Origin: Eutreptiella sp. 'Long Island Sound 2002'
Taxonomy: Eukaryota > Euglenozoa > Euglenophyceae > Eutreptiales > Eutreptiaceae
DNA length: 64,000 nt
Direction of reading: 5' to 3'
NCBI GenBank assembly: GCA_964036045.1
Contig: OZ038381.1
Coordinates: 2,242,928 to 2,306,927, forward strand
In this document: piece after piece, positions 26,601 to 38,489 of the stretch
Numbering within the stretch: position 1 is the first letter of the stretch
How the letters are laid out: every line of letters starts with the position of its first letter
Made by a program: the position numbers and the translations under genes
Notes under the pieces: generated by a model
Database searches by the model: none
What the model was told of the DNA's origin: nothing
Seen by the model: only the letters and a program-made list of their open reading frames with translations

Positions 26601-28484
26601 CATGATCCGGAAGCGCCGGAACATGTTCCGGAAGCGCCAGAACATGTTCTGGAAGCGCCAGAACATGTTCCGGAAGCACCGGAACATGTTCCGGAGGGAC
26701 CGGAACATGTTCCGGAAGGACCGGAACATGTTCCGCAAGGACCGGAACATGTTCCGGAAGCGCCGGAACATGTTCCGGAAGGACCGGAACATGTTCCGGA
26801 AGCACCGGATCATGTTCCGGAAGCACCGGATCATGTTCCGGAGGGACCGGAACATGTTCCGGAAGCGCCGGAACATGTTCCGGAAGGGAAGGACCGGAAC
26901 ATGTTCCGGAAGCACCGGAACATGTTCCGGAAGCGCCGGATCATGTTCCGGAAGCGCCGGAACATGTTCCGGAAGCGCCGGAACATGTTCCGAAAGCACC
27001 GGAACATGTTCCGGAAGCACCGGAACATGTTCCGGAAGGACGGGAACATGTTCCGGAGGCACCGGAACATGTTCCGGAAGCGCCGGAACATGTTCCGGAG
27101 TCGCCGGAACATGTTCCGGAAGCACCGGAACATGTTCCGGAAGCACCGGAACATGTTCCGGAAGCGCCGGAACATGTTCCGGAAGCACCGGAACATGTTC
27201 CGGAAGCGCCGGAACATGTTCCGGAAGGACCGGAACATGTTCCGGAAGGACCGGAACATGTTCCGGAAGCGCCGGAACATGTTCCGGAAGCGCCGGAACA
27301 TGTTCCGAAAGCACCGGAACATGTTCCGGAAGCACCGGAACATGTTCCGGAAGGACGGGAACATGTTCCGGAGGCACCGGAACATGTTCCGGAAGCGCCG
27401 GAACATGTTCCGGAGTCGCCGGAACATGTTCCGGAAGCACCGGAACATGTTCCGGAAGCACCGGAACATGTTCCGGAAGCGCCGGAACATGTTCCGGAAG
27501 CACCGGAACATGTTCCGGAAGCGCCGGAACATGTTCCGGAAGGACCGGAACATGTTCCGGAAGGACCGGAACATGTTCCGGAAGCGCCGGAACATGTTCC
27601 GGAAGCGCTGGATCATGATCCGGAAGCGCCGGAACATGTTCCGGAAGCGCCAGAACATGTTCTGGAAGCGCCAGAACATGTTCCGGAAGCACCGGAACAT
27701 GTTCCGGAAGCACCGGAACATGTTCCGGAAGCACCGGAACATGTTCCGGAGGGACCGGAACATGTCCCGGAAGGACCGGAACATGTTCCGGAAGCACCGG
27801 ATCATGTTCCGGAAGCACCGGAACATGTTCCGGAGGGACCGGAACATGTTCCGGAAGGACCGGAACATGTTCCGGAAGCACCGGATCATGTTCCGGAAGC
27901 ACCGGATCATGTTCCGGAGGGACCGGAACATGTTCCGGAAGCGCCGGAACATGTTCCGGAAGGACCGGAACATGTTCCGGAAGCACCGGATCATGTTCCG
28001 GAAGCACCGGATCATGTTCCGGAGGGACCGGAACATGTTCCGGAATTGCCGGAACATGTTCCGGAAGCGCCGGAACATGTTCCGGAAGGACCGGAACATG
28101 TTCCGGAAGCACCGGAACATGTTCCGGAAGCACCGGAACATGTTCCGGAAGCGCCGGAACATGTTCCGGAAGCGCCGGAACATGTTCCGGAAGGACCCAA
28201 ACATGTTCCGGAAGGACCGGAACATGTTCCGGGAGCACCGGAACATGTTCCGGAAGCGCCGGAAAATGTTCCCGAAGGACCGGAACATGTTCCGGAAGTA
28301 CCGGAACATGTTCCGGAAGCGCCGGAACATGTTCCCGAAGGACCGGAACATGTTCCGGAAGCACCGGAACATGTTCCGGAAGCACCGGAACATGTTCCGG
28401 AAGGACCGGAACATGTTCCGGAAGCGCCGGAACATGTTCCAGAGGGACCGGAACATGTTCCGGAAGGACCGGAAAATGTTCCGG
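23604..28484. repeat. Satellite A HOR-4 (887 / 1,522 / 1,013 bp)
   Basis: Anchor TGGATCATGATCC, in which two changes convert the palindrome into a different perfect palindrome (GGATCATGATCC), lies at 24,187, 25,074, 26,596 and 27,609. The offsets of 887, 1,522 and 1,013 bp equal 42, 72 and 48 units plus 5, 10 and 5 bp. They match the one, two and one double-spacer markers between them (24,475; 25,992 and 26,186; 26,884). GAGTCGCC and GGACGGGAAC variants recur in the same order before each anchor. After each anchor comes a CTGG/CCAG decayed pair and then GGATCATG units. Copies near 24.5-25.0 and 27.0-27.6 kb also contain an internally duplicated stretch. Confidence 0.88.
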
Positions 28485-31400
28485 AAGGGAAGGACCGGAA
28501 CATGTTCCGGAAGCACCGGAACATGTTCCGGAAGCGCCGGATCATGTTCCGGAAGCGCCGGAACATGTTCCGGAAGCGCCGGAACATGTTCCGGAAGGAC
28601 CGGAACATGTTCCGGAAGGACCGGAACATGTTCCGGAAGCACCGCAACATGTTCCGGAAGCACCGCAACATGTTCCGGAAGCACCGCAACATGTTCCGGA
28701 AGCGCCGGAACATGTTCCGGAAGCGCCGGAACATGTTCCGGAAGCGCCGGAACATGTTCCGGAAGCGCCGGAACATGTTCCAGAAGGACCCGAACATGTT
28801 CCAGAAGGACCGGAACATGTTCCGGGAGCACCGGAACATGTTCCGGAAGCGTCGGAACATGTTCCGGAAGCGCCGGAACATGTTCCGGAAGTACCGGAAC
28901 ATGTTCCGGAAGCGCCGGAACATGTTCCCGAAGGACCGGAAAATGTTCCGGAAGGACCGGAACATGTTCCGGAAGCACCGGAACATGTTCCGGAAGGACC
29001 GGAACATGTTCCGGAAGCGCCGGAACATGTTCCAGAGGGACCGGAACATGTTCCGGAAGGACCGGAACATGTTCCGGAAGGGAAGGACCGGAACATGTTC
29101 CGGAAGCACCGGAATATGTTCCGGAAGCGCCGGATCATGTTCCGGAAGCGCCGGATCAGGTTCCGGGAGCGCCGGAACATGTTCCGGAAGCGCCGGAACA
29201 TGTTCCCGAAGGACCGGAACATGTTCCGGAAGCACCGGAACATGTTCCGGAAGGACCGGAACATGTTCCGGACGCACCGGAAGATGTTCCGGAAGCGCCG
29301 GAACATGTTCCGGAAGCGCCGGATCATGTTCCGGAAGCGCCGGAACATGTTCCAAAAGCGCCAGAACATGTTCCGGAAGGACCGGAACATGTTCCGGAAG
29401 CACCGGAACATGTTCCGGAATCGCCGGAACATGTTCCGGAAGGACCGGAACATGTTCCGGAAGCACCGGAACATGTTCCGGAAGGACCGGAACATGTTCC
29501 GGACGCACCGAAACATGTTCCGGAAGCGCCGGATCATGTTCCGGAAGCGCCGGAACATGTTCCGGAAGCGCCGGAATATGTTCCGGAAGGACCGGAACAT
29601 GTTCCGGAAGCACCGGAACATGTTCCGGAGGGACCGGAACATGTTCCGGAATCGCCGGAACATGTTCCGGAAGCACCCGAACATGTTCCGGAAGGACCGG
29701 AACATGTTCCAGAAGGACCCGAACGTGTTCCGGAAGGACCGGAACATGTTCCGGGAGCACCGGAACATGTTCCGGAAGCGCCGGAACATGTTCCGGAAGT
29801 ACCGGAACATGTTCCGGAAGGGCCGGAACATGTTCCCGAAGGACCGGAACATGTTCCGGAAGGACCGGAACATGTTCCGGAAGCACCGGAACATGTTCCG
29901 GAAGGACCGGAACATGTGCCGGAAGCGCCGGAACATGTTCCGGAGGGACCGGAACATGTTCCGGAAGGACCGGAACATGTTCCGGAAGGACCGGAACATG
30001 TTCCGGAAGGGAAGGACCGGAACATTTCCCGGAAGCACCGGAACATGTTCCGGAAGCGCCGGATCATGTTCCGGAAGCGCCGGATCAGGTTCCGGAAGCG
30101 CCAGAACATGTTCCGGAAGCGCCGGAACATGTTCCGGAAGGACCGGAACATGTTCCGGAAGCGCCGGAACATGTTCCGGAATCGCCGGAACATGTTCCGG
30201 AGGCACCAGAACATGTTCCGGAAGCGCCGGAACATGTTCCGGAGGGACCGGAACATGTTCCGGAAGGACCGGAACATGTTCCGGAAGGACCGGAACATGT
30301 TCCGGAACGGAAGGACCGGAACATGTTCCGGAAGCACCGGAACATGTTCCGGAAGCGCCGGAACATGTTCCGGAAGCGCCGGAACATGTTCCGGAAGCGC
30401 CGGAACATGTTCCGGAAGCGCCGGAATGTTCCGGAAGGACCGGAACATGTTCCGGAAGGACCGGAACATGTTCCGGAAGCGCCGGAACATGTTCCGGAAG
30501 GACCGGAACATGTTCCCGAAGCACCGGAACATGTTCCGGAAGCGCCGGAACATGTTCCGGAAGGACCGGAACATGTTCCGGAAGCACCGGAACATGTTCC
30601 AGAAGCGCCGGAACATGTTCCGGAAGCGCCGGAACATGTTCCGGAAGCGCCGGAACATGTTCCGAAAGCGCCGGAACATTTTCCGGAAGCACCGGAACAT
30701 GTTCCGGAAGCACCGGAACATGTTCCGGAAGCACCGGAACATGTTCCGGAAGCACCGGAACATGTTCCGGAAGGACCGGAACATGTTCCGGAAGCGCCGA
30801 AACCTGTTCCGGAGGGACCGGAACATGTTCCGGAAGGGAAGGACCGGAACATGTTCCGGAAGCACCGGAACATGTTCCGGAAGCGCCGGATCATGTTCCG
30901 GAAGCGCCGGAACATGTTCCGGAAGGACCGGAACATGTTCCGGAAGGGCCGGAACATGTTCCGGAAGCACCGGAACATGTTCCGGAAGCACCGGAACATG
31001 TTCCGGAAGAACCGGAACATGTTCCGGAGGCACCGGAACATGGTCCGGAATCGCCGGAACATGTTCCGGAAGCACCGGAACATGTTCCGGAAGCACCGGA
31101 ACATGTTCCGGAATCGCCGGAACATGTTCCGGAAGCACCCGAACATGTTCCGGAAGGACCGGAACATGTTCCGGAAGCGCCGGAACATGTTCCGGAAGCG
31201 CCGGAACATGTTCCGGAAGCGCCGGAACATCCGGAAGCGCCGGAACATGTTCCGGAAGCGCCGGAACATGTTCCGGAAGGACCGGAACATGTTCCAGAAG
31301 GACCCGAACGTGTTCCGGAAGGACCGGAACATGTTCCGGGAGCACCGGAACATGTTCCGGAAGCGCCGGAACATGTTCCGGAAGCGCCGGAACATGTTCC

Positions 31401-33562
31401 GGAAGTACCGGAACATGTTCCGGAAGGGCCGGAACATGTTCCCGAAGGACCGGAACATGTTCCGGAAGGACCGGAACATGTTCCGGAAGCACCGGAACAT
31501 GTTCCGGAAGGACCGGAACATGTGCCGGAAGCGCCGGAACATGTTCCGGAGGGACCGGAACATGTTCCGGAAGGACCGGAACATGTTCCGGAAGGACCGG
31601 AACATGTTCCGGAAGGACCGGAACATGTTCCGGAAGGGAAGGACCGGAACATGTTCCGGAAGCACCGGAACATGTTCCGGAAGCGCCGGAGCATGTTCCG
31701 GAAGCGCCGGATCAGGTTCCGGAAGCGCCGGAACATGTTCCGGAAGGACCGGAACATGTTCCGGAAGCGCCGGAACATGTTCCGGAATCGCCGGAACATG
31801 TTCCGGAAGCACCAGAACATGTTCCGGAAGCGCCGGAACGTGTTCCGGAGGGACCGGAACATGTTCCGGAAGGACCGGAACATGTTCCGGAAGGACCGGA
31901 ACATGTTCCGGAACGGAAGGACCGGAACATGTTCCGGAAGCACCGGAACATGTTCCGGAAGCGCCGGATCATGTTCCGGAAGCGCCGGATCAGGTTCAGG
32001 AAGCGCCGGAACATGTTCCGGAAGCGCCGGAACATGTTCCGGAAGCGCCGGAGCATGTTCCGGAAGCGCCGGACTGTTCCGGAAGGACCGGAACATGTTC
32101 CGGAAGCACCGGAACATGTTCCGGAAGCACCGGAACATGTTCCGGAAGCACCGGAACATGTTCCGGAAGCACCGGAACATGTTCCGGAGGGACCGGAACA
32201 TGTTCCGGAAGGGAAGGACCGGAACATGTTCCGGAAGCACCGGAACATGTTCCGGAAGCGCCGGAACATGTTCCGGAAGCGCCGGAACATGTTCCGGAAG
32301 CGCCGGAATATGTTCCGGAAGCATCGGAACATGTTCCGGAAGCGCCGGAACATGTTCCGTAAGGACCGGAACATGTTCCGGAAGCGCCGGAACATGTTCC
32401 GGAAGGGCCGGAACATGTTCCGGAAGCACCGGATCATGTTCCGGAAGCACCGGAACATGTTCCGGAAGCGCCGGAACATGTTCGGAAAGCACCGGAACAT
32501 GTTCCGGAAGCACCGGAACATGTTCCGGTGCTTCCGGAACATGTTCCGGAAGCGCCGAAACATGTTCCGAAAGCACCGGAACATGTTCCGGAAGCACCGG
32601 AACATGTTCCGGAAGGACCGGAACATGTTCCGGAAGCGCCGGAACATGCTCCGGAGGGACCGGAACATGTTCCGGAAGGGAAGGACCGGAACATGTTCCG
32701 GAAGCACCGGAACATGTTCCGGAAGCGCCGGATCATGTTCCGGAAGCGCCGGAACATGTTCCGGAAGCGCCGGAATATGTTCCGGAAGCACCGGAACATG
32801 TTCCGGAAGCGCCGGAACATGTTCCGTAAGGACCGGAACATGTTCCGGAAGCGCCGGAACATGTTCCGGAGGCACCGGAACATGTTCCGGAAGGGCCGGA
32901 ACATGTTCCGGAAGCACCGGAACATGTTCCGGAAGCACCGGAACATGTTCCGGAAGCGCCGGAACATGTTCCTAAAGCACCGGAACATGTTCCGGAAGCA
33001 CCGGAACATGTTCCGGAAGCGCCGGAACATGTTCCGGAAGCGCCGGAACATGTTCCGGAAGGACCGGAACATGTTCCGGAAGCGCCGGAACATGTTCCGG
33101 AAGCGCCGGAACATGTTCCGAAAGCACCGGAACATGTTCCGGAAGGACCGGAACATGTTCCGGAGGCACCGGAACATGTTCCGGAATCGCCAGAACATGT
33201 TCCGGAAGCACCCGAACATGTTCCGGAAGGACCGGAACATGTTCCGGAAGGACCGGAACATGTTCCGGAAGCGCCGGAACATGTTCCGGAAGCGCCGGAA
33301 CATGTTCCGGAAGCGCCGGAACATGTTCCGGAAGGACCGGAACATGTTCCGGAAGGACCGGAACATGTTCCGGAAGCGCCGGAACATGTTCCGGAAGCGC
33401 CGGAACATGTTCCGGAAGCACCGGAACATGTTCCGGAAGGACCGGAACATGTTCCGGAAGGACCCGAAAATATTCCGGAAGCGCCGGAACATGTTCCGGA
33501 GGGACCGGAACATGTTCCGGAAGCGCCGGAACATGTTCCGGAAGGACCGGAACATGTTCCGG
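28485..33562. repeat. Satellite A HOR-5 (marker-dense domain)
   Basis: Double spacers start at 28,485, 29,078, 30,007, 30,306, 30,834, 31,634, 31,912, 32,209 and 32,676, with the next at 33,563. The markers at 30,306 and 31,912 share the private form AACGGAAGGA. The pairs 30,007 to 31,634 (1,627 bp) and 30,306 to 31,912 (1,606 bp) differ by exactly one 21-mer, which supports a duplicated block of about 1.6 kb. Short units occur: GGAATG near 30,424, a 3-bp deletion (GGAACATCCGG) near 31,225, and GGACTG near 32,071. TTCCGTAAGG at 32,356 and 32,823 and TTCCTAAAG near 32,970 each create a TAA in one frame. An inverted spacer lies at 32,529-32,533. Confidence 0.85.
32529..32533 (-). repeat. Inverted spacer TGCTT
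   Basis: CCGG-TGCTT-CCGG is the exact reverse complement of CCGG-AAGCA-CCGG. It differs from the GATGCTTC family by having an intact CCGG upstream, so it is probably a separate inversion. A TTCGGAAAGCACC variant precedes it by about 45 bp. Confidence 0.78.
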
Positions 33563-36500
33563 AAGGGAAGGACCGGAACATGTTCCGGAAGCACCGGAAC
33601 ATGTTCCGGAAGCGCCGGATCATGTTCCGGAAGCGCCGAAACATGTTCCGGAAGCACCGGAACATGTTCCGGAATCGCCGGAACATGTTCCGGAAGGACC
33701 GGAACATGTTCCGGAAGCACCGGAACATGTTCCGGAAGGACCGGAACATGTTCCGGACGCACCGGAACATGTTCCGGAAGCGCCGGAACATGTTCCGGAA
33801 GCGCCAGAACATGTTCTGGAAGCGCCAGAACATGTTCTGGAAGCGCCAGAACATGTTCCGGAAGGACCGGAACATGTTCCGAAAGCACCGGAACATGTTC
33901 CGGAGGGACCGGAACATGTTCCGGAAGGACCGGAACATGTTCCGGAAGCAGCGGAACATGTTCCGGAAGCGCCGGAACATGTTCCGGAAGCAGCGGAACA
34001 TGTTCCGGAAGCGCCGGAACATGTTCCGGAAGGACCGGAACATGTTCCGGAAGGACCGGAACATGTTCCAGAAACACCGGATCATGTTCCGGAGGGACCG
34101 GAACATGTTCCGGAAGCGCCGGAACATGTTCCGGAAGCACCGGAACATGTTCCGGAAGCACCGGAACATGTTCCGGAAGCACCGGATCATGTTCCGGAAG
34201 CGCCGGATCATGTTCCGGAAGCACCGGAACATGTTCCGGAAGCGCCGGAACATGTTCCGGAAGCACCGGAACATGTTCCGGAAGCGCCGGAACATGTTCC
34301 GGAAGCGCCGGAACATGTTCCGGAAGGACCGGATCATGTTCCGGAAGGACCGGAACATGTTCCGGGAGCACCGGAACATGTTCCGGAAGCGCCGGAACAT
34401 GTTCCGGAAGCGCCGGAACATGTTCCGGAAGTACCGGAACATGTTCCGGAAGCACCGGAACATGTTCCGGAAGGACCGGAACATGTTCCGGAAGCGCCGT
34501 AACATGTTCCGGAAGCCCCGGAACATGTTCCGGAAGCACCGGATCATGTTCCGGAAGCACCGGAACATGTTCAGGAAGGACCGGAACATGTTCCGGAAGC
34601 GCCGGAACATGTTCCGGAAGCGCCGGATCATGTTCCGGAAGCGCCGGAACATGTTGCGGAAGCGCCAGAACAAGTTCTGGAAGCGCCAGAACATGTTCCG
34701 GAAGGACAGGAACATGTTCCGGAATCACCGGAACATGTTCCGGAGGGACCGGAACATGTTCCGGAAGGACCGGAACATGTTCCGGAAGGACCGGAACATG
34801 TTCCGGAAGCAGCGGAACATGTTCCGGAAGCGCCGGAACATGTTCCGGAAGGACCGGAACATGTTCCGGAAGGACCGGAACATGTTCCGGAAGCGCCGTA
34901 ACATGTTCCGGAAGCACCGGAACATGTTCCGGAAGCACCGGATCATGTTCCGGAAGCGCCGGATCATGTTCCGGAAGCACCGGAACATGTTCCGGAAGCG
35001 CCGGAACATGTTCCGGAAGGACCGGAACATGTTCCGGAAGGACCGGAACATGTTCCGGGAGCACCGGAACATGTTCCGGAAGCGCCGGAACATGTTCCGG
35101 AGGTACCGGAACATGTTCCGGAAGCACCGGAGCATGTTCCGGAAGCGCCGGAACATGTTCCGGAAGCGCCGGAACATGTTCCGGAAGGACCCGAACATGT
35201 TCCGGAAGCACCGGAACATGTTCCGGAAGCGCCGGAACATGTTCCGGAAGGACCGGAACATGTTCCGGAAGGACCCGAACATGTTCCGGAAGGACCGGAA
35301 CATGTTCCGGAAGCACCGGAACATGTTCCGGAAGCGCCGGAACATGTTCCGGAAGCGCCGGAACATGTTCCGGAAGGACCCGAACATGTTCCGGAAGCAC
35401 AGGAACATGTTTCGGAAGCACCGGAACATGTTCCGGAAGCACCGCCGGAACATGTTCCGGAAGCACCGCCGGAACATGTTCCGGAAGCGCCGGAACGTGT
35501 TCCGGAAGCGCCGGAACATGTTCCGGAAGCGCCGGAACATGTTCCGGAAGCGCCGGAACATGTTCCGGAAGCACCGGAACATGTTCCGGAAGCGCCGGAA
35601 CATGTTCCGGAAGCACCGGAACATGTTCCGGAAGCGCCGAAACATGTTCCGGAAGGACCGGAACATGTTCCGGAAGGACCGGAACATGTTCCGGAAGGAC
35701 CGGAACATGTTCCGGAAGGACCGGAACATGTTCCGGAAGCGCCGGAACATGTCCCGGAAGCACCGGAACATGTTCCGGAAGGACCGGAACATGTTCCGGA
35801 AGCGCCGGAACATGTTCCGGTGCCTCCGGAAAATGTTCCGGTCTGGCCGGAACATGTTCCGGAAGGACCGGAACATGTTCCGGAAGCACCCGAACATGTT
35901 CCGGAAGGACCGGAACATGTTCCGAAGGACCGGAACATGTTCCGGAAGCGACAGAAACATGTTCCGGAAGGACCGGAACATGTTGCGGAAGCGCCGGAAC
36001 ATGTTCCGGAATCACCGGAACATGTTCCGGACGGACCGGAACATGTTCCGGAAGGACCGGAACATGTTCCGGAAGGACCGGAACATGTTCCGGAAGCAGC
36101 GGAACATGTTCCGGAAGCGCCGGAACATGTTCCGGAAGGACCGGAACATGTTCCGGAAGGACCGGAACATGTTCCGGAAGCGCCGGAACATGTTCCGGAA
36201 GCACCGGAACATGTTCCGGAAGCACCGGATCATGTTCCGGAAGCGCCGGATCATGTTCCGGAAGCACCGGAACATGTTCCGGAAGCGCCGGAACATGTTC
36301 CGGAAGGACCCGAACATGTTCCGGAAGGACCGGAACATGTTCCGGGAGCACCGGAACATGTTCCGGAAGCGCCGGAACATGTTCCGGAGGTACCGGAACA
36401 TGTTCCGGAATCACCGGAGCATGTTCCGGAAGCGCCGGAACATGTTCCGGAAGCGCCGGAACATGTTCCGGAGGGACCCGAACATGTTCCGGAAGCACCG

Positions 36501-37420
36501 GAACATGTTCCGGAAGCGCCGGAACATGTTCCGGAAGGACCGGAACATGTTCCGGAAGGACCCGAACATGTTCCGGAAGGACCGGAACATGTTCCGGAAG
36601 CACCGGAACATGTTCCGGAAGCGCCGGAACATGTTCCGGAAGCGCCGGAACATGTTCCGGAAGGACCCGAACATGTTCCGGAAGCACCGGAACATGTTCC
36701 GGAAGCACAGGAACATGTTCCGGAAGCACCCGAACATGTTCCGGAAGCACCGGAACATGTTCCGGAAGCACAGGAACATGTTCCGGAAGCACCGGAACAT
36801 GTTCCGGAAGCACCGCCGGAACATGTTCCGGAAGCACCGCCGGAACATGTTCCGGAAGCGCCGGAACGTGTTCCGGAAGCGCCGGAACATGTTCCGGAAG
36901 CACCGGAACATGTTCCGGAAGCGCCGGAACATGTTCCGGAAGCACCGGAACATGTTCCGGAAGCGCCGGAACATGTTCCGGAAGGACCGGAACATGTTCT
37001 GGAAGCGCCGAAACATGTTCCGGAAGGACCGGAACATGTTCCGGAAGGACCGGAACATGTTCCGGAAGGACCGGAACATGTTCCGGAAGCACCGGAACAT
37101 GTTCCGGAAGGACCGGAACATGTTCCGGAAGCACCGGAACATGTTCCGGAAGCGCCGGAACATGTTCCGGAAGGACCGGAACATGTTCCGGAATGACCGG
37201 AACATGTTCCGGAAGCGCCGGAACATGTTCCGGAAGCACCGGAACATGTTCCGGAAGCACCGGAACATGTTCCGGAAGGGCCGGAACATGTTCCGGAAGC
37301 GCCGGAACATGTCCCGGAAGCACCGGAACATGTTCCGGAAGGACCGGAACATGTTCCGGAAGCGCCCGAACATGTTCCGGAAGCACCGGAACATGTTCCG
37401 GAAGGACCGGAACATGTTCC
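33563..37420. repeat. Satellite A HOR-6 (1,287 / 1,371 bp) with 24-bp units
   Basis: The domain opens with the last double spacer I found (33,563). Two tandem 24-bp units with the spacer AAGCACCG (CACCGCCGG) start at 35,440 and recur at 36,811, 1,371 bp later (65 x 21 + 6; the 6 bp are two +3 insertions). The AGGTACC spacer variant at 35,101 recurs at 36,388 (1,287 bp). GGACCCGAAC variants flank both. A linked pair of indels, TTCCGAAGGACC (-1) followed within about 25 bp by GCGACAGAAAC (+1), lies near 35,924-35,958 and again near 37,565-37,602. These markers track one HOR family of about 1.3-1.6 kb. Confidence 0.87.
35821..35850 (-). repeat. Partial inverted-spacer cassette
   Basis: Spacer TGCCT, the reverse complement of AGGCA, is followed one unit later by TCTGG (CCGGTCTGGCCGG). 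This corresponds to the second half of the full cassettes at 37,421, 38,416 and 43,660, which have TGCCT then TCTCG. The first element (GATGCTTCC) is absent. It is followed about 100 bp later by the GCGACAGAAAC variant, as in the full cassettes. Confidence 0.78.
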
Positions 37421-37494
37421 GATGCTTCCGGAACATGTTCCGAAAGCACCGGAACATGTTCCGGTGCCTCCGGAACATGTTCCGGTCTCGCCGG
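37421..37494 (-). repeat. Inverted-spacer cassette, copy 1
   Basis: Four consecutive units read GATGCTTCC, then a forward GAAAGCA spacer, then TGCCT (inverse of AGGCA), then TCTCG. Three of the four spacers are thus not in the array's normal orientation or form. The same 74-bp order recurs at 38,416 and 43,660. The +1 variant GCGACAGAAAC follows 171 bp after the start here (37,592) and 172 bp after it in copy 2 (38,588). Confidence 0.85.
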
Positions 37495-38415
37495 AACATG
37501 TTCCGGAAGGACCAGAACATGTTCCGGAAGCACCCAAACATGTTCCGGAAGGACCGGAACATGTTCCGAAGGACCGGAACATGTTCCGGAAGCGACAGAA
37601 ACATGTTCCGGAAGGACCGGAACATGTTCCGGAAGCGCCGGAACATGTTCCCGAATCGCCGGAACATGTTCCGGAAGGACCGGAACATGTTCCGGAAGCA
37701 CCGGAACATGTTCCGGAAGGCCGGAACATGTTCCGGAAGCGCCGAAACATGTTCCGGAAGCGCCGGATCATGTTCCAGAAGCGCCGGAACATGTTCCGGA
37801 AGCGCCAGAACATGTTTTGGAAGCGCCAGAACATGTTCCGGAAGGACCGGAACATGTTCCGGAAGCACCGGAACATGTTCCGGAGGGACCGGAACATGTT
37901 CCGGAAGGACACTAACATGTTCCGGAAGGACCGGAACATGTTCCGGAAGCAGCGGAACATGTTCCGGAAGCGCCGGAACATGTTCCGGAAGCGCCGGAAC
38001 ATGTTCCGGAAGGACCGGAACATGTTCCGGAAGGACCGGAACATGTTCCGGAAGCACCGGAAAATGTTCCGGAAGCACCGGATCATGTTCCGGAAGGACC
38101 GGAACATGTTCCGGAAGCGCCGGAACATGTTCCGGAAGCGCCGGAACATGTTCCGGAAGGACCGGAACATGTTCCGGAAGCACCGGAACATGTTCCGGAA
38201 GCAGCGGAAGCGCCGGAACATGTTCCGGAAGCACCGGAAAATGTTCCGGAAGCACCGGAACATGTTCCGGAAGAACCGGAACATGTTCCGGAAGCGCCGG
38301 AACATGTTCCGGAAGCGCCGGAACATGTTCCGGAAGGACCGGAACATGTTCCGGAAGCACCGGAACATGTTCCGGAAGCACCGGAACATGTTCCGGAAGG
38401 ACCGGAACATGTTCC

Positions 38416-38489
38416 GATGCTTCCGGAACATGTTCCGAAAGCACCGGAACATGTTCCGGTGCCTCCGGAACATGTTCCGGTCTCGCCGG
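38416..38489 (-). repeat. Inverted-spacer cassette, copy 2
   Basis: It has the same order of four spacer variants as copy 1, 995 bp downstream. GCGACAGAAAC follows at 38,588. This copy lacks the 1-bp deletion (TTCCGAAGG) seen after copy 1, so the downstream reading register differs even though the cassette is the same. Confidence 0.85.

Larger units (their letters stand above)
2678..33572. repeat. 26-bp double-spacer (palindrome-less) marker units, 31 copies
   Basis: The decamer AAGGGAAGGA sits between two palindromes where a 5-bp spacer is expected. Start positions are 2,678 (AAGCGAAGGA), 3,272, 4,663, 5,005, 7,425, 7,788, 9,410, 17,664, 19,200, 19,520, 20,197, 20,517, 20,837, 21,157, 22,864, 23,604, 23,798, 24,475, 25,992, 26,186, 26,884, 28,485, 29,078, 30,007, 30,306 and 31,912 (AACGGAAGGA), 30,834, 31,634, 32,209, 32,676 and 33,563. 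Its length (26 = 42 - 16) equals two units minus one entire palindrome. An AGGGA-spaced unit often precedes it, and GGATCATG/GGATCAGG variants often follow. I found none from 9.42 to 17.66 kb or after 33.57 kb. Confidence 0.88.

Noticed and set aside
15366-32975. 5,869-residue open frame on the + strand, and similar giant frames (for example 33,580-42,768 and 37,422-48,176)
   Set aside because: The 21-bp unit has no stop in any frame, so long frames are expected on both strands. The encoded heptapeptide type changes at every non-triplet indel, and overlapping frames of similar length exist on the other strand.
32350-32980. Gene end suggested by TAA codons (TTCCGTAAGG at about 32,356 and 32,823; TTCCTAAAG near 32,970)
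   Set aside because: These are single-base variants of the standard unit copied within HOR-5. The array continues unchanged on both sides.
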